Of a stretch of 60,619 nucleotides of DNA, positions 33,499-41,742 are shown piece by piece. Below the pieces are notes generated by a model, which saw only the letters and a list, made by a program, of their open reading frames with translations, ran no database searches and was not told the origin of the DNA. Position 1 is the first letter of the stretch; every line of letters begins with the position of its first letter. The translations under genes were made by a program, and so were the position numbers. Source of the DNA: an uncultured Spirochaetales bacterium (lineage in GTDB: Bacteria > Spirochaetota > Spirochaetia > Sphaerochaetales > Sphaerochaetaceae); contig CASEGX010000061.1 in the NCBI GenBank assembly GCA_949287505.1, forward strand, positions 1 through 60,619, written 5' to 3'.

Positions 33499-34408
33499 GC
33501 CATTGGCGAGGGTGGCTGAGAAACTGGCGAATAACCACCCTGTATTCGACAAGGACAAGTATTCAGTTACAGAGGTCCTTAAGAGCACACGACAGGTGGT
33601 ATTAGCCCGAGAGCATGCTTCCGAGATAGAGCAGGACATACAGGATACATTCTCGATGTGGAATGGAACTGCAATCCATGCGCTTCTTGAGAGCGAGGCT
33701 GTAGGGAGCGAATACGAAGCCGAGCAGAGGATCGAAGCTGAGATTGATGGCGTTGTGATAAGCGGAGGATTCGATCTCTTCTATGACGGGGATTCTACTC
33801 TTTATGACTATAAGACGAGCAAGGTTGCGACCATAGAGAGGCAGAGGAAGCTTGAGGAGACGAAGTGGCTTGAGCAGCTTTATCTCTACAAGATACTCCG
33901 TGAGCGGAATGGGATGTCGGTTCCAAAGAAAGGAGTCATCATTGCGATGGCGACTGATTTCTCCAAGATCAAGGCTGGTACTCAGATGGGATATCCAGAG
34001 CATCCGATCCAGATGCTTGAGTGGGAGCTCAATGACAAGGAGTTCGAGGAAGCTACATTAAATAAGGCAGTAGAGAGAGCAAAGGAATCGAGGGAATACC
34101 TTGAGAGTGGGGATGAGCCGCCGCTATGCACGTACTCAGACTGCTGGTGCACCGAGGACTATGCGATCATCAAGCACGGGGGAAAGAGGGCTGATAAGGT
34201 ATTCAAGACAGCTGATGAGGCGTTTGAGTATTTCTTCAACAAGGATAACAGGTACGACAGGAATAAGTACAGCGTATATCATCGTGTATCCGACTACAAG
34301 AACTGCAGGAATTACTGCCCGTGCGCACCGTTCTGTGAGCAGTGGAAGGGACTGCAGGACCATGAGGAGATATGTGAGGATATCACCGATAAGTACGTTC
34401 CTTTTTGA
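33467..34408 (+). CDS. PD-(D/E)XK nuclease with cysteine cluster
   Basis: A 313-residue nuclease of the RecB/Cas4-like class. The catalytic core reads VVISGGFDLFYDG, then STLYDYKTSK (D and the YKTSK lysine), preceded by an ALLESEAVGSEYEAEQ helix and followed by a QLYLYKILRE helix. Near the C-terminus cysteines occur as C-x4-C-x-C and later C-x3-C-x-C-x3-C, which could bind an iron-sulphur cluster or zinc. GGAGGAGG precedes the start. Next to erf, ninB and ninG it most likely serves as the exonuclease of the phage recombination system. Confidence 0.8.
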   Translation: MKLTNKTGLPEPLARVAEKLANNHPVFDKDKYSVTEVLKSTRQVVLAREHASEIEQDIQDTFSMWNGTAIHALLESEAVGSEYEAEQRIEAEIDGVVISGGFDLFYDGDSTLYDYKTSKVATIERQRKLEETKWLEQLYLYKILRERNGMSVPKKGVIIAMATDFSKIKAGTQMGYPEHPIQMLEWELNDKEFEEATLNKAVERAKESREYLESGDEPPLCTYSDCWCTEDYAIIKHGGKRADKVFKTADEAFEYFFNKDNRYDRNKYSVYHRVSDYKNCRNYCPCAPFCEQWKGLQDHEEICEDITDKYVPF

Positions 34409-34415
34409 CCTTATG

Positions 34416-34453
34416 CATTAACAAAAATCAATGTTTTGGGAAACAAAATATAC
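34416..34453 (+). promoter_or_regulatory. Copy 5 of the regulatory element, before erf (right half diverged)
   Basis: Starts CATTAACAAAAATCAATG, keeps the TTTTGGGAAAC centre, but lacks the TTAATG end and runs into AAGGAGG of the next gene. It starts 8 bases after the stop of the nuclease gene, a tight gap that suggests selection to keep it. Confidence 0.55.
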
Positions 34454-34465
34454 AAGGAGGACAAC

Positions 34466-35203
34466 ATGGCAGAAGTGAAGATGAATCTTCTTGAGAAGAT
34501 TGCCAAGGCAAGGATCAAGCTGGGAGAGTCCGATCTTAAGAAGACAGGGTATAACCCACATGCAAAGTTCAACTATTTCCAGCTTGATGATTTCCTTCCA
34601 ACAGCCAGAAGGATATGCGAAGAGCTGAGGTTCCTTCCAATCGAGAGCTTTGAGGAGGGGAAGGCAATCATGACGGTCAGGGACTTCGATTCCGATGATT
34701 CAATCGTGTTTGAATGCCCTGCAGAGAAGCCGAACATCCCAGGCGCGAACGTGACGCAGACCATCGGTGGAATGGTCACATATCTCAGAAGATATCTGTG
34801 GATGATGCTCTTCGAGATCACGGAGAAGGATGAGTTCGATGCTACACAGGGGTCGGACGAAGGGAATAAGCCCAACTCGTCCACGAGGGGAACGAGACCA
34901 GCATCACAGGCAGCACCAAAGGATGATAGGCCAGCAGAGCCACCTAAGCCACAGGCTACGCCGAAAGGAACGGTAGCGTGGAAGAAGACGCTGGAATATT
35001 TCGGATATGACTTCGATAAGGCCAAGACAGACAGGGACAATGCTGATGCGTTCTCCTCTGCGCTGGATTTCGTGAAGCCATACGGAGTCAAGGAAGCGAA
35101 GGCTATGCAGACGATTGCGGATGACATCGCAGAATCCATCATCCAGAGGATCGAGAACATGTCGGGCCCGGAAAACTTCAAGGATGATCCGCTTCCAGCA
35201 TGA
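34466..35203 (+). CDS. erf: Erf-family single-strand annealing protein
   Basis: A 245-residue protein; start at 34466 after AAGGAGG. The N-terminal domain (GYNPHAKFNYFQLDDFLPTA, GANVTQTIGGMVTYLRRYLW) matches the Erf/ERF superfamily of ssDNA annealing recombinases. A proline-rich linker (about 140-175) leads to a small C-terminal helical domain. It would anneal strands exposed by the neighbouring nuclease during recombination or genome circularisation. Overlaps ninB by 4 bases. Confidence 0.85.
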   Translation: MAEVKMNLLEKIAKARIKLGESDLKKTGYNPHAKFNYFQLDDFLPTARRICEELRFLPIESFEEGKAIMTVRDFDSDDSIVFECPAEKPNIPGANVTQTIGGMVTYLRRYLWMMLFEITEKDEFDATQGSDEGNKPNSSTRGTRPASQAAPKDDRPAEPPKPQATPKGTVAWKKTLEYFGYDFDKAKTDRDNADAFSSALDFVKPYGVKEAKAMQTIADDIAESIIQRIENMSGPENFKDDPLPA

Positions 35204-35607
35204 TCCAGTTCCTTAACGACAGCGACAAGCCGATATCCATACCGCAGGAATATCACGATGAGCTGATGAGGTATCGAAGCCAGGGGAAGAAGATAAGGAT
35301 TACGATCTCCCCTGTGTTCGAGACAAGGACATTGGCTCAGAACGCTTATTTCCATGCAAAGGTCAACGAGATATCAGCCCTCACCGGGCAGGACAGGGAC
35401 GACATCAAGGACGAGATAAAGAACTATGCGCTCGGCTTTGGATATCCGGCTGCCGTGGACGAGACAGGCGAGCTTAAGACGGATGAGGACGGGAGGCTTA
35501 TACCTCTCTCCTCTGCAAAGGCAACGATAGAGCAGATGGAGACGCTTATAGAAGCCCTCTATTCATGGTGCTCAGAGAAAGGAATCTACATTACGGAGGA
35601 TCTATGA
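35200..35607 (+). CDS. NinB-like recombination protein
   Basis: A 135-residue protein with the NinB-type segment ETRTLAQNAYFHAKVNEIS, then DDIKDEIKNYALG and a C-terminal EQMETLIEALYSWC. NinB family proteins bind single-stranded DNA and modulate recombination in lambda-like phages. The overlap with erf and with the SSB-like gene marks a recombination cassette. Confidence 0.75.
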   Translation: MIQFLNDSDKPISIPQEYHDELMRYRSQGKKIRITISPVFETRTLAQNAYFHAKVNEISALTGQDRDDIKDEIKNYALGFGYPAAVDETGELKTDEDGRLIPLSSAKATIEQMETLIEALYSWCSEKGIYITEDL

Positions 35608-35945
35608 ATCAGGTGAATGTATCAGGAACGGTATGGGAATGCGTCAGGAAGGACAGGTTCGATGCAGCTTCCATATCGGTGTATGACGGAAAGGACAGGG
35701 ACGGGAAGGCCAAATACTTCACTCTCAAGGTGAGGATATTCCATGACGACAATGGCAATGGGGTATCAGCCCAGAAGGGGCAGACGATGGCTATAGTCGG
35801 AGGCCAGCTCACCTCCTACAAATACGAGGACAAGTGGTATTGGGAAGTAAAGGCGAATGTCAGGGATGTGTACGTGAAGGGAGAGCCTAGAGGTGAAGCA
35901 TCACAGCCCAGTGGAGCAGGGAACGATGACAACATCCCGTTCTAA
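35604..35945 (+). CDS. SSB-like OB-fold protein
   Basis: A 113-residue protein starting MNQVNVSGTVWECVRKDRFD; start set by GGAGG before 35604. The pattern with YFTLKVRIF and MAIVGGQLTSYKYEDKWYW is an SSB-type OB fold, and the end NDDNIPF is a classical SSB tip. With 31350 it makes two SSB paralogues in one phage. Its last 20 bases overlap ninG. Confidence 0.7.
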   Translation: MNQVNVSGTVWECVRKDRFDAASISVYDGKDRDGKAKYFTLKVRIFHDDNGNGVSAQKGQTMAIVGGQLTSYKYEDKWYWEVKANVRDVYVKGEPRGEASQPSGAGNDDNIPF

Positions 35946-36447
35946 TGTCCGCTCTTCCCTGCAGCGCAAGACTCCGAAGAAGAAGCCTGTAAGAAAGAAG
36001 AAGGCCATACCGAAATCAATCAGGGAGCAGACGCTCGCCGCTTTCCAGAAGATGCGGAAGATGGAGGAAGCCAATGATGAGGGATACGTCCGATGCATCT
36101 CGTGCGGAAAGCTGATGCATTGGAAGGAATCGCAGGGAGGGCACTACATACCCCGTGCGGTAAGGGCCACGGAAATCGACCCTGATAACGTATGGCCCCA
36201 GTGTCCCCAGTGCAACGGCGTGAGGCACGGGAACCTCACCGATTACCGATATCGTCTGGCTAGGAAAATCGGAGAGGAGAGGGTGAAGCGATTGGAGAAC
36301 CTGAAAGCTGCATATTACGGAGACGAGGAAGCTATGGAGGCCCTTTCAGAGAGGGACCGCATAGAGGTTGTCAGGAAGAAGGGGCGAGTCTACTACGCAG
36401 AGCGTCTTGAGGAGATCAAGAAGAGGATGAAGGAGCTTGAAGGATGA
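35926..36447 (+). CDS. ninG: NinG/Rap-like recombination nuclease
   Basis: A 173-residue protein. A very basic N-terminus (KTPKKKPVRKKKAIPKS) precedes the NinG core: C-x2-C (RCISCGKLMHW), QGGHYIPRA, then WPQCPQCNGVRHGN with a second C-x2-C. This is the lambda NinG/Rap family, a Holliday-junction nuclease. The start at 35926 lies inside the previous gene with AGCAGGGA upstream. Overlaps the next gene by 4 bases. Confidence 0.85.
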   Translation: MTTSRSNVRSSLQRKTPKKKPVRKKKAIPKSIREQTLAAFQKMRKMEEANDEGYVRCISCGKLMHWKESQGGHYIPRAVRATEIDPDNVWPQCPQCNGVRHGNLTDYRYRLARKIGEERVKRLENLKAAYYGDEEAMEALSERDRIEVVRKKGRVYYAERLEEIKKRMKELEG

Positions 36448-36650
36448 GATTCAGGGATATGAGCAACTTCCTTACGTTCTGCCTTCTCACGGCTGAGATC
36501 GCAGTGTTCTCGGTGCTGATATGTCCTCTGATACAGAGGATACTGCCTAGCCTTATGTGGTTCCTGTGGGTATTAGCCACCGCAGGGCTGTGCATATGCT
36601 GCTGGGCGATCGGCTACTTCATGAGGAGGCGTGATGAAGGGGACGAATGA
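36444..36650 (+). CDS. Small two-span membrane protein
   Basis: A 68-residue protein with two membrane segments (about 8-28 and 32-55), ending RRRDEGDE. AAGGATG precedes the start, which overlaps ninG's stop. No family recognised. Confidence 0.5.
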   Translation: MRFRDMSNFLTFCLLTAEIAVFSVLICPLIQRILPSLMWFLWVLATAGLCICCWAIGYFMRRRDEGDE

Positions 36651-36915
36651 GAAGCTTCTGCGGATATTCAACCATTACGGAAGAAGGAAGCAGAGGCTTA
36701 AGGCCATAGAGGAGCTTTCAGAGCTCCAAAGGGCCTTGGCTAGATGGGATCTCTATTCGGTTGATGATAACTACCACAACGTGATCGAGGAGATAGCTGA
36801 TGTGATCGTGATGATCCGGCAGTTCTATTTCGCAGTCGATAGGCACGAGGTAGAGAGGGTCGTTAACGAGAAGATCGAGAGGACTCTTAAGAGGATCGAG
36901 AAGGAGGGCAAATGA
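36634..36915 (+). CDS. MazG-like nucleotide pyrophosphohydrolase
   Basis: A 93-residue all-helical protein with AIEELSELQRALARW and VIEEIADVIVMIRQFYF, the EExxE and ExxD metal-binding pairs of MazG-like/dUTPase-superfamily enzymes. Start at 36634 after GAGGAGG. It may hydrolyse (d)NTPs or lower (p)ppGpp-type signals during infection; the substrate cannot be told. Confidence 0.75.
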   Translation: MKGTNEKLLRIFNHYGRRKQRLKAIEELSELQRALARWDLYSVDDNYHNVIEEIADVIVMIRQFYFAVDRHEVERVVNEKIERTLKRIEKEGK

Positions 36916-37328
36916 ATCTGATGGATGTCCTAGAGGCTAAACGCATGGAGCTGGCTGATATACAGCTCAAGGAAGAAAGCCTCAAGGAAGACATACAGGC
37001 ATTGGAAAGGGTAATAGGAATGAGCCCAGATTCAAGTGGGATATTAACTAACTCTGACATCAATCAGAGGGAGACTATATCCCCCGTAGAAACATATTCA
37101 GACAGGCTATCGGGAATATCGTTCAGCAAGTTCATAGAGCAGTTCTGCTTTGAGAACGGGCTATCGAGAAGCGAGCTGGCTTCTCTAATAGGCGTAAGTC
37201 CTACAGCCGTGAATAACTGGGTGAGCGGTAAAGGAATCACAAACAAGCACAAACTCTCTGTAGCGCAGAAGCTTCAGGAGTTATCAGGGAACGAATATCG
37301 GGCGCAGGAGATAGTTGCGCTTATATAA
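36912..37328 (+). CDS. XRE-type HTH protein with N-terminal coiled coil
   Basis: A 138-residue protein. Residues about 1-35 form a coiled coil; after a serine/threonine-rich linker the HTH lies at about 88-125 (LSRSELASLIGVSPTAVNNW). Overlaps the MazG-like gene by 4 bases. A third XRE protein in the genome, not next to a switch, so a role in early gene control or toxin-antitoxin-like exclusion is open. Confidence 0.7.
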   Translation: MNLMDVLEAKRMELADIQLKEESLKEDIQALERVIGMSPDSSGILTNSDINQRETISPVETYSDRLSGISFSKFIEQFCFENGLSRSELASLIGVSPTAVNNWVSGKGITNKHKLSVAQKLQELSGNEYRAQEIVALI

Positions 37329-37338
37329 GGAGGAAATG

Positions 37339-37713
37339 ATGAAGAGAAGGACAGCACTCTGTACTTTCGAGAACTATGACAAGGAATACGCATTCAAGAC
37401 CTATGACGAAACGCTATCAGCCGGAGATTATGTTCTTGTTGATACGGCAAACGGAGCGCGGATAGTCAGGATTGCTACTATTGGCGGAGACGCCGAAAGT
37501 AAGGCTGATGCGGCAAGGAAATTCATTCTCAGCAAGGTTGATTTCACGGCATACGAGAAGGGCAAGGAGATCGATGCAAAGTCCGAAGAACTTAAGGAGA
37601 GGATGAAGAAGCGTTACGAGGAAATCAGCGAGATAGCCAAGTACAAGCTGATCGCAAACGATGATCCGGAGCTTGCGAGCCTTCTTAAGTCTTATGAGGA
37701 AATAATGTCTTGA
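37339..37713 (+). CDS. Early protein, unknown
   Basis: A 124-residue protein starting MKRRTALCTF; 37339 is preferred to 37336 for spacing from AAGGAGG. Beta-rich first half (GDYVLVDTANGARIVRIATIG), helical second half. No family recognised. Confidence 0.5.
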   Translation: MKRRTALCTFENYDKEYAFKTYDETLSAGDYVLVDTANGARIVRIATIGGDAESKADAARKFILSKVDFTAYEKGKEIDAKSEELKERMKKRYEEISEIAKYKLIANDDPELASLLKSYEEIMS

Positions 37714-37838
37714 AGACGCCGAAGCATAGGGAAGATTTGGAGAAACGCAAGGATAAGGACATCGATTTCCTCATATTTGCAATCGCTTTATTCGCATCAA
37801 TCGGACTGGTCGGACTCTGCATGTCCAGCTGGTTCTAA
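37710..37838 (+). CDS. 42-residue membrane microprotein (TTG start)
   Basis: A charged N-terminus (KTPKHREDLEKRKDKD) followed by one membrane span (FLIFAIALFASIGLVGLC) and SSWF. TTG start overlapping the previous stop, with GAGGAAA upstream. Short but the membrane pattern is clear. Confidence 0.5.
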   Translation: MKTPKHREDLEKRKDKDIDFLIFAIALFASIGLVGLCMSSWF

Positions 37839-37850
37839 GGAGGATAAGCC

Positions 37851-38129
37851 ATGGAAGCATATATTGAGCGCATGGTTGAGGAAAAAAGGGAGCTTGATGA
37901 GAAGATCGCCAAGCTCGTCGCATTCAGATACTCGGAGAAGGGAGACGAGACGCTTGATGACCGACAGAAAGCCCTGATGGATCGCCAGTTCCGAGCGATG
38001 ACGGAGTATAGCGATACGCTCAGCATACGCATCCGCAACGAGAAGATTAAGACAGGTGTCATCACCCCTCCATCGCCGCTGAGACAGGACAGAGGAGAGT
38101 GCTGTGCCGAAGTGGGTTCGTGCTATTGA
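37851..38129 (+). CDS. Small helical protein, crAss001_48-like pattern
   Basis: A 92-residue protein. RMVEEKRELDEKIAKLVAF, then ALMDRQFRAMTEYSDTLSIR is the two-helix pattern often found in gut phage proteins annotated as crAss001_48-related. Function unknown. AAGGAGG before the start. Confidence 0.5.
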   Translation: MEAYIERMVEEKRELDEKIAKLVAFRYSEKGDETLDDRQKALMDRQFRAMTEYSDTLSIRIRNEKIKTGVITPPSPLRQDRGECCAEVGSCY

Positions 38130-38137
38130 ACAAAGAC

Positions 38138-38157
38138 CGCAGGGGAGCAATCCCCTG
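38138..38157 (+). promoter_or_regulatory. Perfect GCAA-tetraloop hairpin before the methylase gene
   Basis: GCAGGGGA (38138-38145), loop GCAA, TCCCCTGC (38150-38157). It is an 8-bp perfect stem with a GNRA loop and no U-tract, ending 9 bases before AAGGAGG of the methylase. More likely an mRNA-stabilising or translational element than a terminator. Confidence 0.55.
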
Positions 38158-38176
38158 CACCTTCAAGGAGGACTGA

Positions 38177-39319
38177 ATGAAGACGGTCATAGACCTATTT
38201 GCTGGTGCTGGTGGAGAATCCTGCGGTATCCACACAGCATTTGAGCGGAAGGGAGAAGACATAAGGCTCTTTGCTGTCAACCACTGGCAGGTCGCATGCG
38301 AGACACATGCACTGAATTTTCCTGCTGATGAATGTATCTGCCAGGACATACAGACAGTTATACCGACAAGCCTTGTGAAGCCTGGGGAAAGCGTGGAGCT
38401 TTTCTGGGCAAGCCCTGAATGCACGCATTTCAGCACTGCCAGAGGCGGAAAACCTATGGATGACCAGTCAAGATGCACGCCATTCGATATCATCCGATGG
38501 CTCACAATGCTTGACGTCAAACGAGTGATAATCGAGAACGTGCAGGAGTTCGAGACATGGGGACCGCTGGGCAAGGATTGCCGACCGGTAAAAGAGCAGA
38601 AAGGATCCTTCTTTGCCATGTTCATCAACGCAATCAGGAATATCGGATACACGATAGACTGGAGAATCTGCAATGCTGCCGATTACGGTGCGCCGACTAC
38701 CAGAAGAAGACTATTCATACAGGGGGTTAAGAAAGGCTCTGGAAAGGTTATCAGATGGCCTGACAAGCTTTATGCGGAATGTCCCGATGAAATCAATGGA
38801 GACCTTCTGGGAACGGAGATGAAGCCGTGGATTCCAGCTTCTTCCATCATTGACTGGTCAATACCATGCCAGCCGATAGATGACAGGAAGAGGCCATTAT
38901 CGCCTAATACGATGAAGCGGATCATGAACGGCATCAGGCGCTACTGGGGAGAAGCCGCCGAACCTTTCCTTGTTCGCTATAACAGCGGGGATCACCGCTA
39001 CCACAGCATTCATGAACCAGTACCAACGCTTGATTGCTCTAACCGATACGGCCTTGTGGAACCGCTAGTCATGGAATATTACGGCAACGGTCAGTGTCAG
39101 CCTGTATCAAAGCCGCTTAGGACTGTTACATGCAGGGATCGCTTTGCGCTTCTTAAGCCGGAGGATTGCCGCATCGGATTCAGGATGCTGCAGCCGCATG
39201 AGCTTGCGGCGGCACAGAGCTTTCCAGAGTGGTACAGATTCACAGGAACCAAGAGCGATACCGTGAAGCAGATAGGGAACGCTGTATGCCCGAAGATGGC
39301 AGAGGCGCTTGTCGGATAA
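38177..39319 (+). CDS. C5-cytosine DNA methyltransferase
   Basis: A 380-residue enzyme adding a methyl group to cytosine C5 in DNA. Motif I VIDLFAGAGG is at residues 4-13, the catalytic loop is SPEC with C82, VIIENV ends at residue 122, TRRR lies near 175, and the final QIGNAVCPKMAEAL is motif X. Motif IV has S-P-E-C instead of the commoner P-C pair, as in some phage enzymes. No partner endonuclease is encoded nearby, so it is an orphan, probably protecting phage DNA against host restriction. AAGGAGG precedes the start. Confidence 0.9.
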   Translation: MKTVIDLFAGAGGESCGIHTAFERKGEDIRLFAVNHWQVACETHALNFPADECICQDIQTVIPTSLVKPGESVELFWASPECTHFSTARGGKPMDDQSRCTPFDIIRWLTMLDVKRVIIENVQEFETWGPLGKDCRPVKEQKGSFFAMFINAIRNIGYTIDWRICNAADYGAPTTRRRLFIQGVKKGSGKVIRWPDKLYAECPDEINGDLLGTEMKPWIPASSIIDWSIPCQPIDDRKRPLSPNTMKRIMNGIRRYWGEAAEPFLVRYNSGDHRYHSIHEPVPTLDCSNRYGLVEPLVMEYYGNGQCQPVSKPLRTVTCRDRFALLKPEDCRIGFRMLQPHELAAAQSFPEWYRFTGTKSDTVKQIGNAVCPKMAEALVG

Positions 39320-39329
39320 GGAGGACTGA

Positions 39330-39827
39330 ATGACATACACATATGACGACATTGTTACTGCCAAAGACATAGTAACGGGCAAAGTGAAGCAAAAGGATAT
39401 CATCGGTAAAGAGGGATGGTTCCTTAATTGTATCCCAAGAGATTTTAGCGAGAAGACACTGGAATATACTGGATCTTTAGGGGAACTTTTCGATTTTGAT
39501 TGTGATGCCAATTTCCCTTTCTATGACGGGGAGCTTTGTTGGCAATACTTCCTTCCGAAGAAGGAGACTGAGAAGAAGTATGTGCCGTTTGACCTCAGCA
39601 ATGAGAAGGACAGAGCAAAACTCAGAGGGGCATGGATAAGAGAGAAAGATAGCCCTAGGAAAACAGAGATGCAGATAATCGGATTCAGAATTACAGAAAC
39701 TGATAAGGAATGGTGCTGCGATCTTGGTTCGTGGGTTCCGGCGGAAGACCTTTTATCTGATTGGGTTTTCCTTGATGGTAGTCCTGTTGGCAAGTTAGCA
39801 AATACCCAGCAAATAACCAGCAAATAA
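39330..39827 (+). CDS. Early protein with YVPFDLS domain, paralogue 1
   Basis: A 165-residue protein. Its second half (YVPFDLSNEKDRAKLRGAWI ... QIIGF ... WCCDL ... LLSDWVFLDGSPVGKL) matches the product of 41913-42419 in order and spacing, so the two are duplicates with a shared C-terminal domain and unrelated N-termini. This segment occurs in many gut phages; function unknown. More A-rich than its neighbours. Confidence 0.6.
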   Translation: MTYTYDDIVTAKDIVTGKVKQKDIIGKEGWFLNCIPRDFSEKTLEYTGSLGELFDFDCDANFPFYDGELCWQYFLPKKETEKKYVPFDLSNEKDRAKLRGAWIREKDSPRKTEMQIIGFRITETDKEWCCDLGSWVPAEDLLSDWVFLDGSPVGKLANTQQITSK

Positions 39828-39916
39828 CCGTCAAACAAATTTGTGTATGCAATACAAGGAATTACATGAAAACAAGCCATGAAATTAAGATTCTCGTCAA
39901 ACAAATCAGCAAATAA
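39807..39916 (+). repeat. Short direct repeats and a possible 16-residue microgene
   Basis: CAGCAAATAA occurs at 39807, 39818 and 39907, and GTCAAACAAAT at 39830 and 39896. A reading frame at 39866-39916 (MKTSHEIKILVKQISK) ends in the third repeat with its stop fused to the next AAGGAGG. This may be a decayed duplication of the end of the preceding gene or a true microgene. Confidence 0.45.
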
Positions 39917-39925
39917 GGAGGAAGT

Positions 39926-40198
39926 ATGATTTACGACATAGTTATCAAGAGAATGATGCTGAAGCAGATATTCGTGGAGGCTGATTCAAAGGAGGAAGCT
40001 CTAGACAAGGTGGATCAGATCTCCCCGGCTGATATCCCTCTTGCAAATTGGAATAACGACTGCATCGATCCGATTGAGGATGATGTCAAGGAATTCCGGA
40101 ATCTAAAGGATGCCAGGGAATTCTACGACAACGGTGATGACATCCCAGCCTACAGGGTATTAGCCGGAAGTCTCTTTGAGATTAAGGAGGAATCATGA
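39926..40198 (+). CDS. Small early protein, unknown
   Basis: A 90-residue acidic protein with a ferredoxin-like beta-alpha pattern at the start (IYDIVIKRMMLKQIFVEADS, KEEALDKV). AAGGAGG upstream; overlaps the next gene by 4 bases. Confidence 0.5.
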   Translation: MIYDIVIKRMMLKQIFVEADSKEEALDKVDQISPADIPLANWNNDCIDPIEDDVKEFRNLKDAREFYDNGDDIPAYRVLAGSLFEIKEES

Positions 40199-40545
40199 CA
40201 TACGAAAAAGACTGGGAATTTAATTCCGAGGATGATTTACTCCGTGCGATAGATTCGATGTTTTATGTTGCTAGTTTCTTGTACCACTGTGATGCAGGTG
40301 ACAGAGGCAGTCTACAGACAATCAATGATCAAGGATTGACTTCGGTAGAACATGAAATCCTGAATCTGATTCTAAAGGATGCAGGAGCAAATATAGCGTC
40401 TTTGGCCTTTGCATTAGATAATCTAGCTTCATTCTTCCTTGCGTTTAATCTGAGCGGAGAGAAGCTGATTCAGAAACTGAGAAAAGATAAATCACTCTGG
40501 AGTAAATATCTTGCCTGTAATTGGGTATCTAAGGAGGAAGCATGA
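40195..40545 (+). CDS. Early helical protein, unknown
   Basis: A 116-residue helical protein preceded by AAGGAGG, overlapping both neighbours by 4 bases. Hydrophobic helix ALDNLASFFLAFNL near the middle. No family recognised. Confidence 0.45.
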   Translation: MTYEKDWEFNSEDDLLRAIDSMFYVASFLYHCDAGDRGSLQTINDQGLTSVEHEILNLILKDAGANIASLAFALDNLASFFLAFNLSGEKLIQKLRKDKSLWSKYLACNWVSKEEA

Positions 40546-41021
40546 CGCTTAGAGAAAGACTCAAGGCAGTAACCAACAATTTTGCATGGGAACAGGACTG
40601 GAACATTCAAGAATATGCAGTACATAAGCGTGATATTGATTACAGGAGAGGCAAGGCTGATGCTTATGGTGATGTAGTTCATAGGCTTGATGAAGTCCTT
40701 AAGGAGTTCCCTGAAGAACCTGTCGTAAAGGACAAGATGACGCTTACTGAATTAGCCCACAAGCTGAGGAAGATTTTCAAGTTCAGGTATCTGACAGTAA
40801 GTCCGGACTTCTGCGGTTGCCCAATAGAAATCTACTGCTGGACATCTATTCGTCCGACCTACAATGCAAAGGGGCGCATGTGGATCATCTCGCAGGAAGG
40901 TAGCCAGACAATCGTGAGCAGTTTTGAAGCGTGGCATCTGGAAAAGAGCCTCGACCTCTCCGAATACAAGGACGCTGACGGCAACATCGACTACAGCAAG
41001 TGCATTGTGGAGGTGGAGTGA
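40542..41021 (+). CDS. Early protein, unknown
   Basis: A 159-residue protein: helical first half, beta-rich second half with WKTSIRPTYNAKG-like WTSIRPTYNAKGRMW. AAGGAGG upstream. No family recognised. Confidence 0.45.
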   Translation: MTLRERLKAVTNNFAWEQDWNIQEYAVHKRDIDYRRGKADAYGDVVHRLDEVLKEFPEEPVVKDKMTLTELAHKLRKIFKFRYLTVSPDFCGCPIEIYCWTSIRPTYNAKGRMWIISQEGSQTIVSSFEAWHLEKSLDLSEYKDADGNIDYSKCIVEVE

Positions 41022-41284
41022 TGGTCAAAGGAAAAGTTTATATCGGCGATGTATTCATCAACCATTATGCATCAGCCCCGGAAGTGAGATTGTACATGAT
41101 TATCGGTGCCGAAAGCACGAAGCGTGATTCCTTTTATAAGACGCTTCATGTAGGTGGTTTTATGGAGAGAGTATATGCAAGCTCAGTAAGGCATGATCCA
41201 AACCATGAGAGGGTTGGACATATTAATGTGAAAAAAGCGGTCAGAGAACTATTCAAAGACTATCTGCAAAAGGAGGCGAAGTGA
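41021..41284 (+). CDS. Early protein, unknown
   Basis: An 87-residue protein starting MVKGKVYIGDVF; 41021 is chosen because the previous stop overlaps it and GGAGG lies upstream. Ends in a basic helix (KKAVRELFKDYLQKEAK). Confidence 0.45.
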   Translation: MVKGKVYIGDVFINHYASAPEVRLYMIIGAESTKRDSFYKTLHVGGFMERVYASSVRHDPNHERVGHINVKKAVRELFKDYLQKEAK

Positions 41285-41409
41285 TGATGAAGTGCATCTG
41301 CGGCAACTGCATCCATTACAGAGGCGACGGCGAGGGCTTCTGCTATCTGAGCGAGGCCCTGACGTTTTTCGACCATGAAGCCTGCACGGCTTATAGCGAG
41401 AAGGAGTGA
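41284..41409 (+). CDS. 41-residue cysteine-rich mini-protein, member 1
   Basis: Cysteines as C-x-C-x2-C (MKCICGNCIHY), then FCYL and EACTAY. The pattern resembles two other mini-proteins here (44716, 46218), probably zinc-binding. AAGGAGG upstream; start overlaps the previous stop. Confidence 0.5.
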   Translation: MMKCICGNCIHYRGDGEGFCYLSEALTFFDHEACTAYSEKE

Positions 41410-41564
41410 TGATTGAAATATTCCTTCAAAGTAATAAGCCGCCAAAAATTGCTTGTGTCAATGTTACGCAGGACGAAAAAGATGCGATGTTAGCAAAGCT
41501 GGATTTCATAAGAGAAAATCTCAAAGGAACAATCAAAGTGACAAAGGAGGAAACCAATGGCTGA
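41409..41564 (+). CDS. 51-residue early protein, unknown
   Basis: Starts MIEIFLQSNKPPKIACV and ends with a helix; the start overlaps the stop of the previous mini-protein and its own stop overlaps the next start. GAGAAGGAG upstream. Confidence 0.45.
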   Translation: MIEIFLQSNKPPKIACVNVTQDEKDAMLAKLDFIRENLKGTIKVTKEETNG

Positions 41565-41742
41565 CTATTACCTGGCTATAGAAGATAAGGATGGGATGCT
41601 CTATTACTTCTGCGGAGAAAAGTACACTTACAGTGCGAATAAAGCCGAAGCAGTAGTCTTCAAGTCTGAGTATGAAGCCAAGCTCGCTGCTGTGAACATG
41701 GGAGTCGGCGGGCTGATAATCAAGGAGGAAACCAATGAGTAG
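41557..41742 (+). CDS. Small early protein, unknown
   Basis: A 61-residue protein, MADYYLAIEDKDGMLYYF at the start and AVVFKSEYEAKLAAV in the middle. AAGGAGG upstream; overlaps both neighbours by 8 bases. Confidence 0.45.
   Translation: MADYYLAIEDKDGMLYYFCGEKYTYSANKAEAVVFKSEYEAKLAAVNMGVGGLIIKEETNE

Noticed and set aside
39770..39920. CRISPR array
   Set aside because: The CAGCAAATAA repeats are too short and irregular, without spacer structure, and lie at gene ends.
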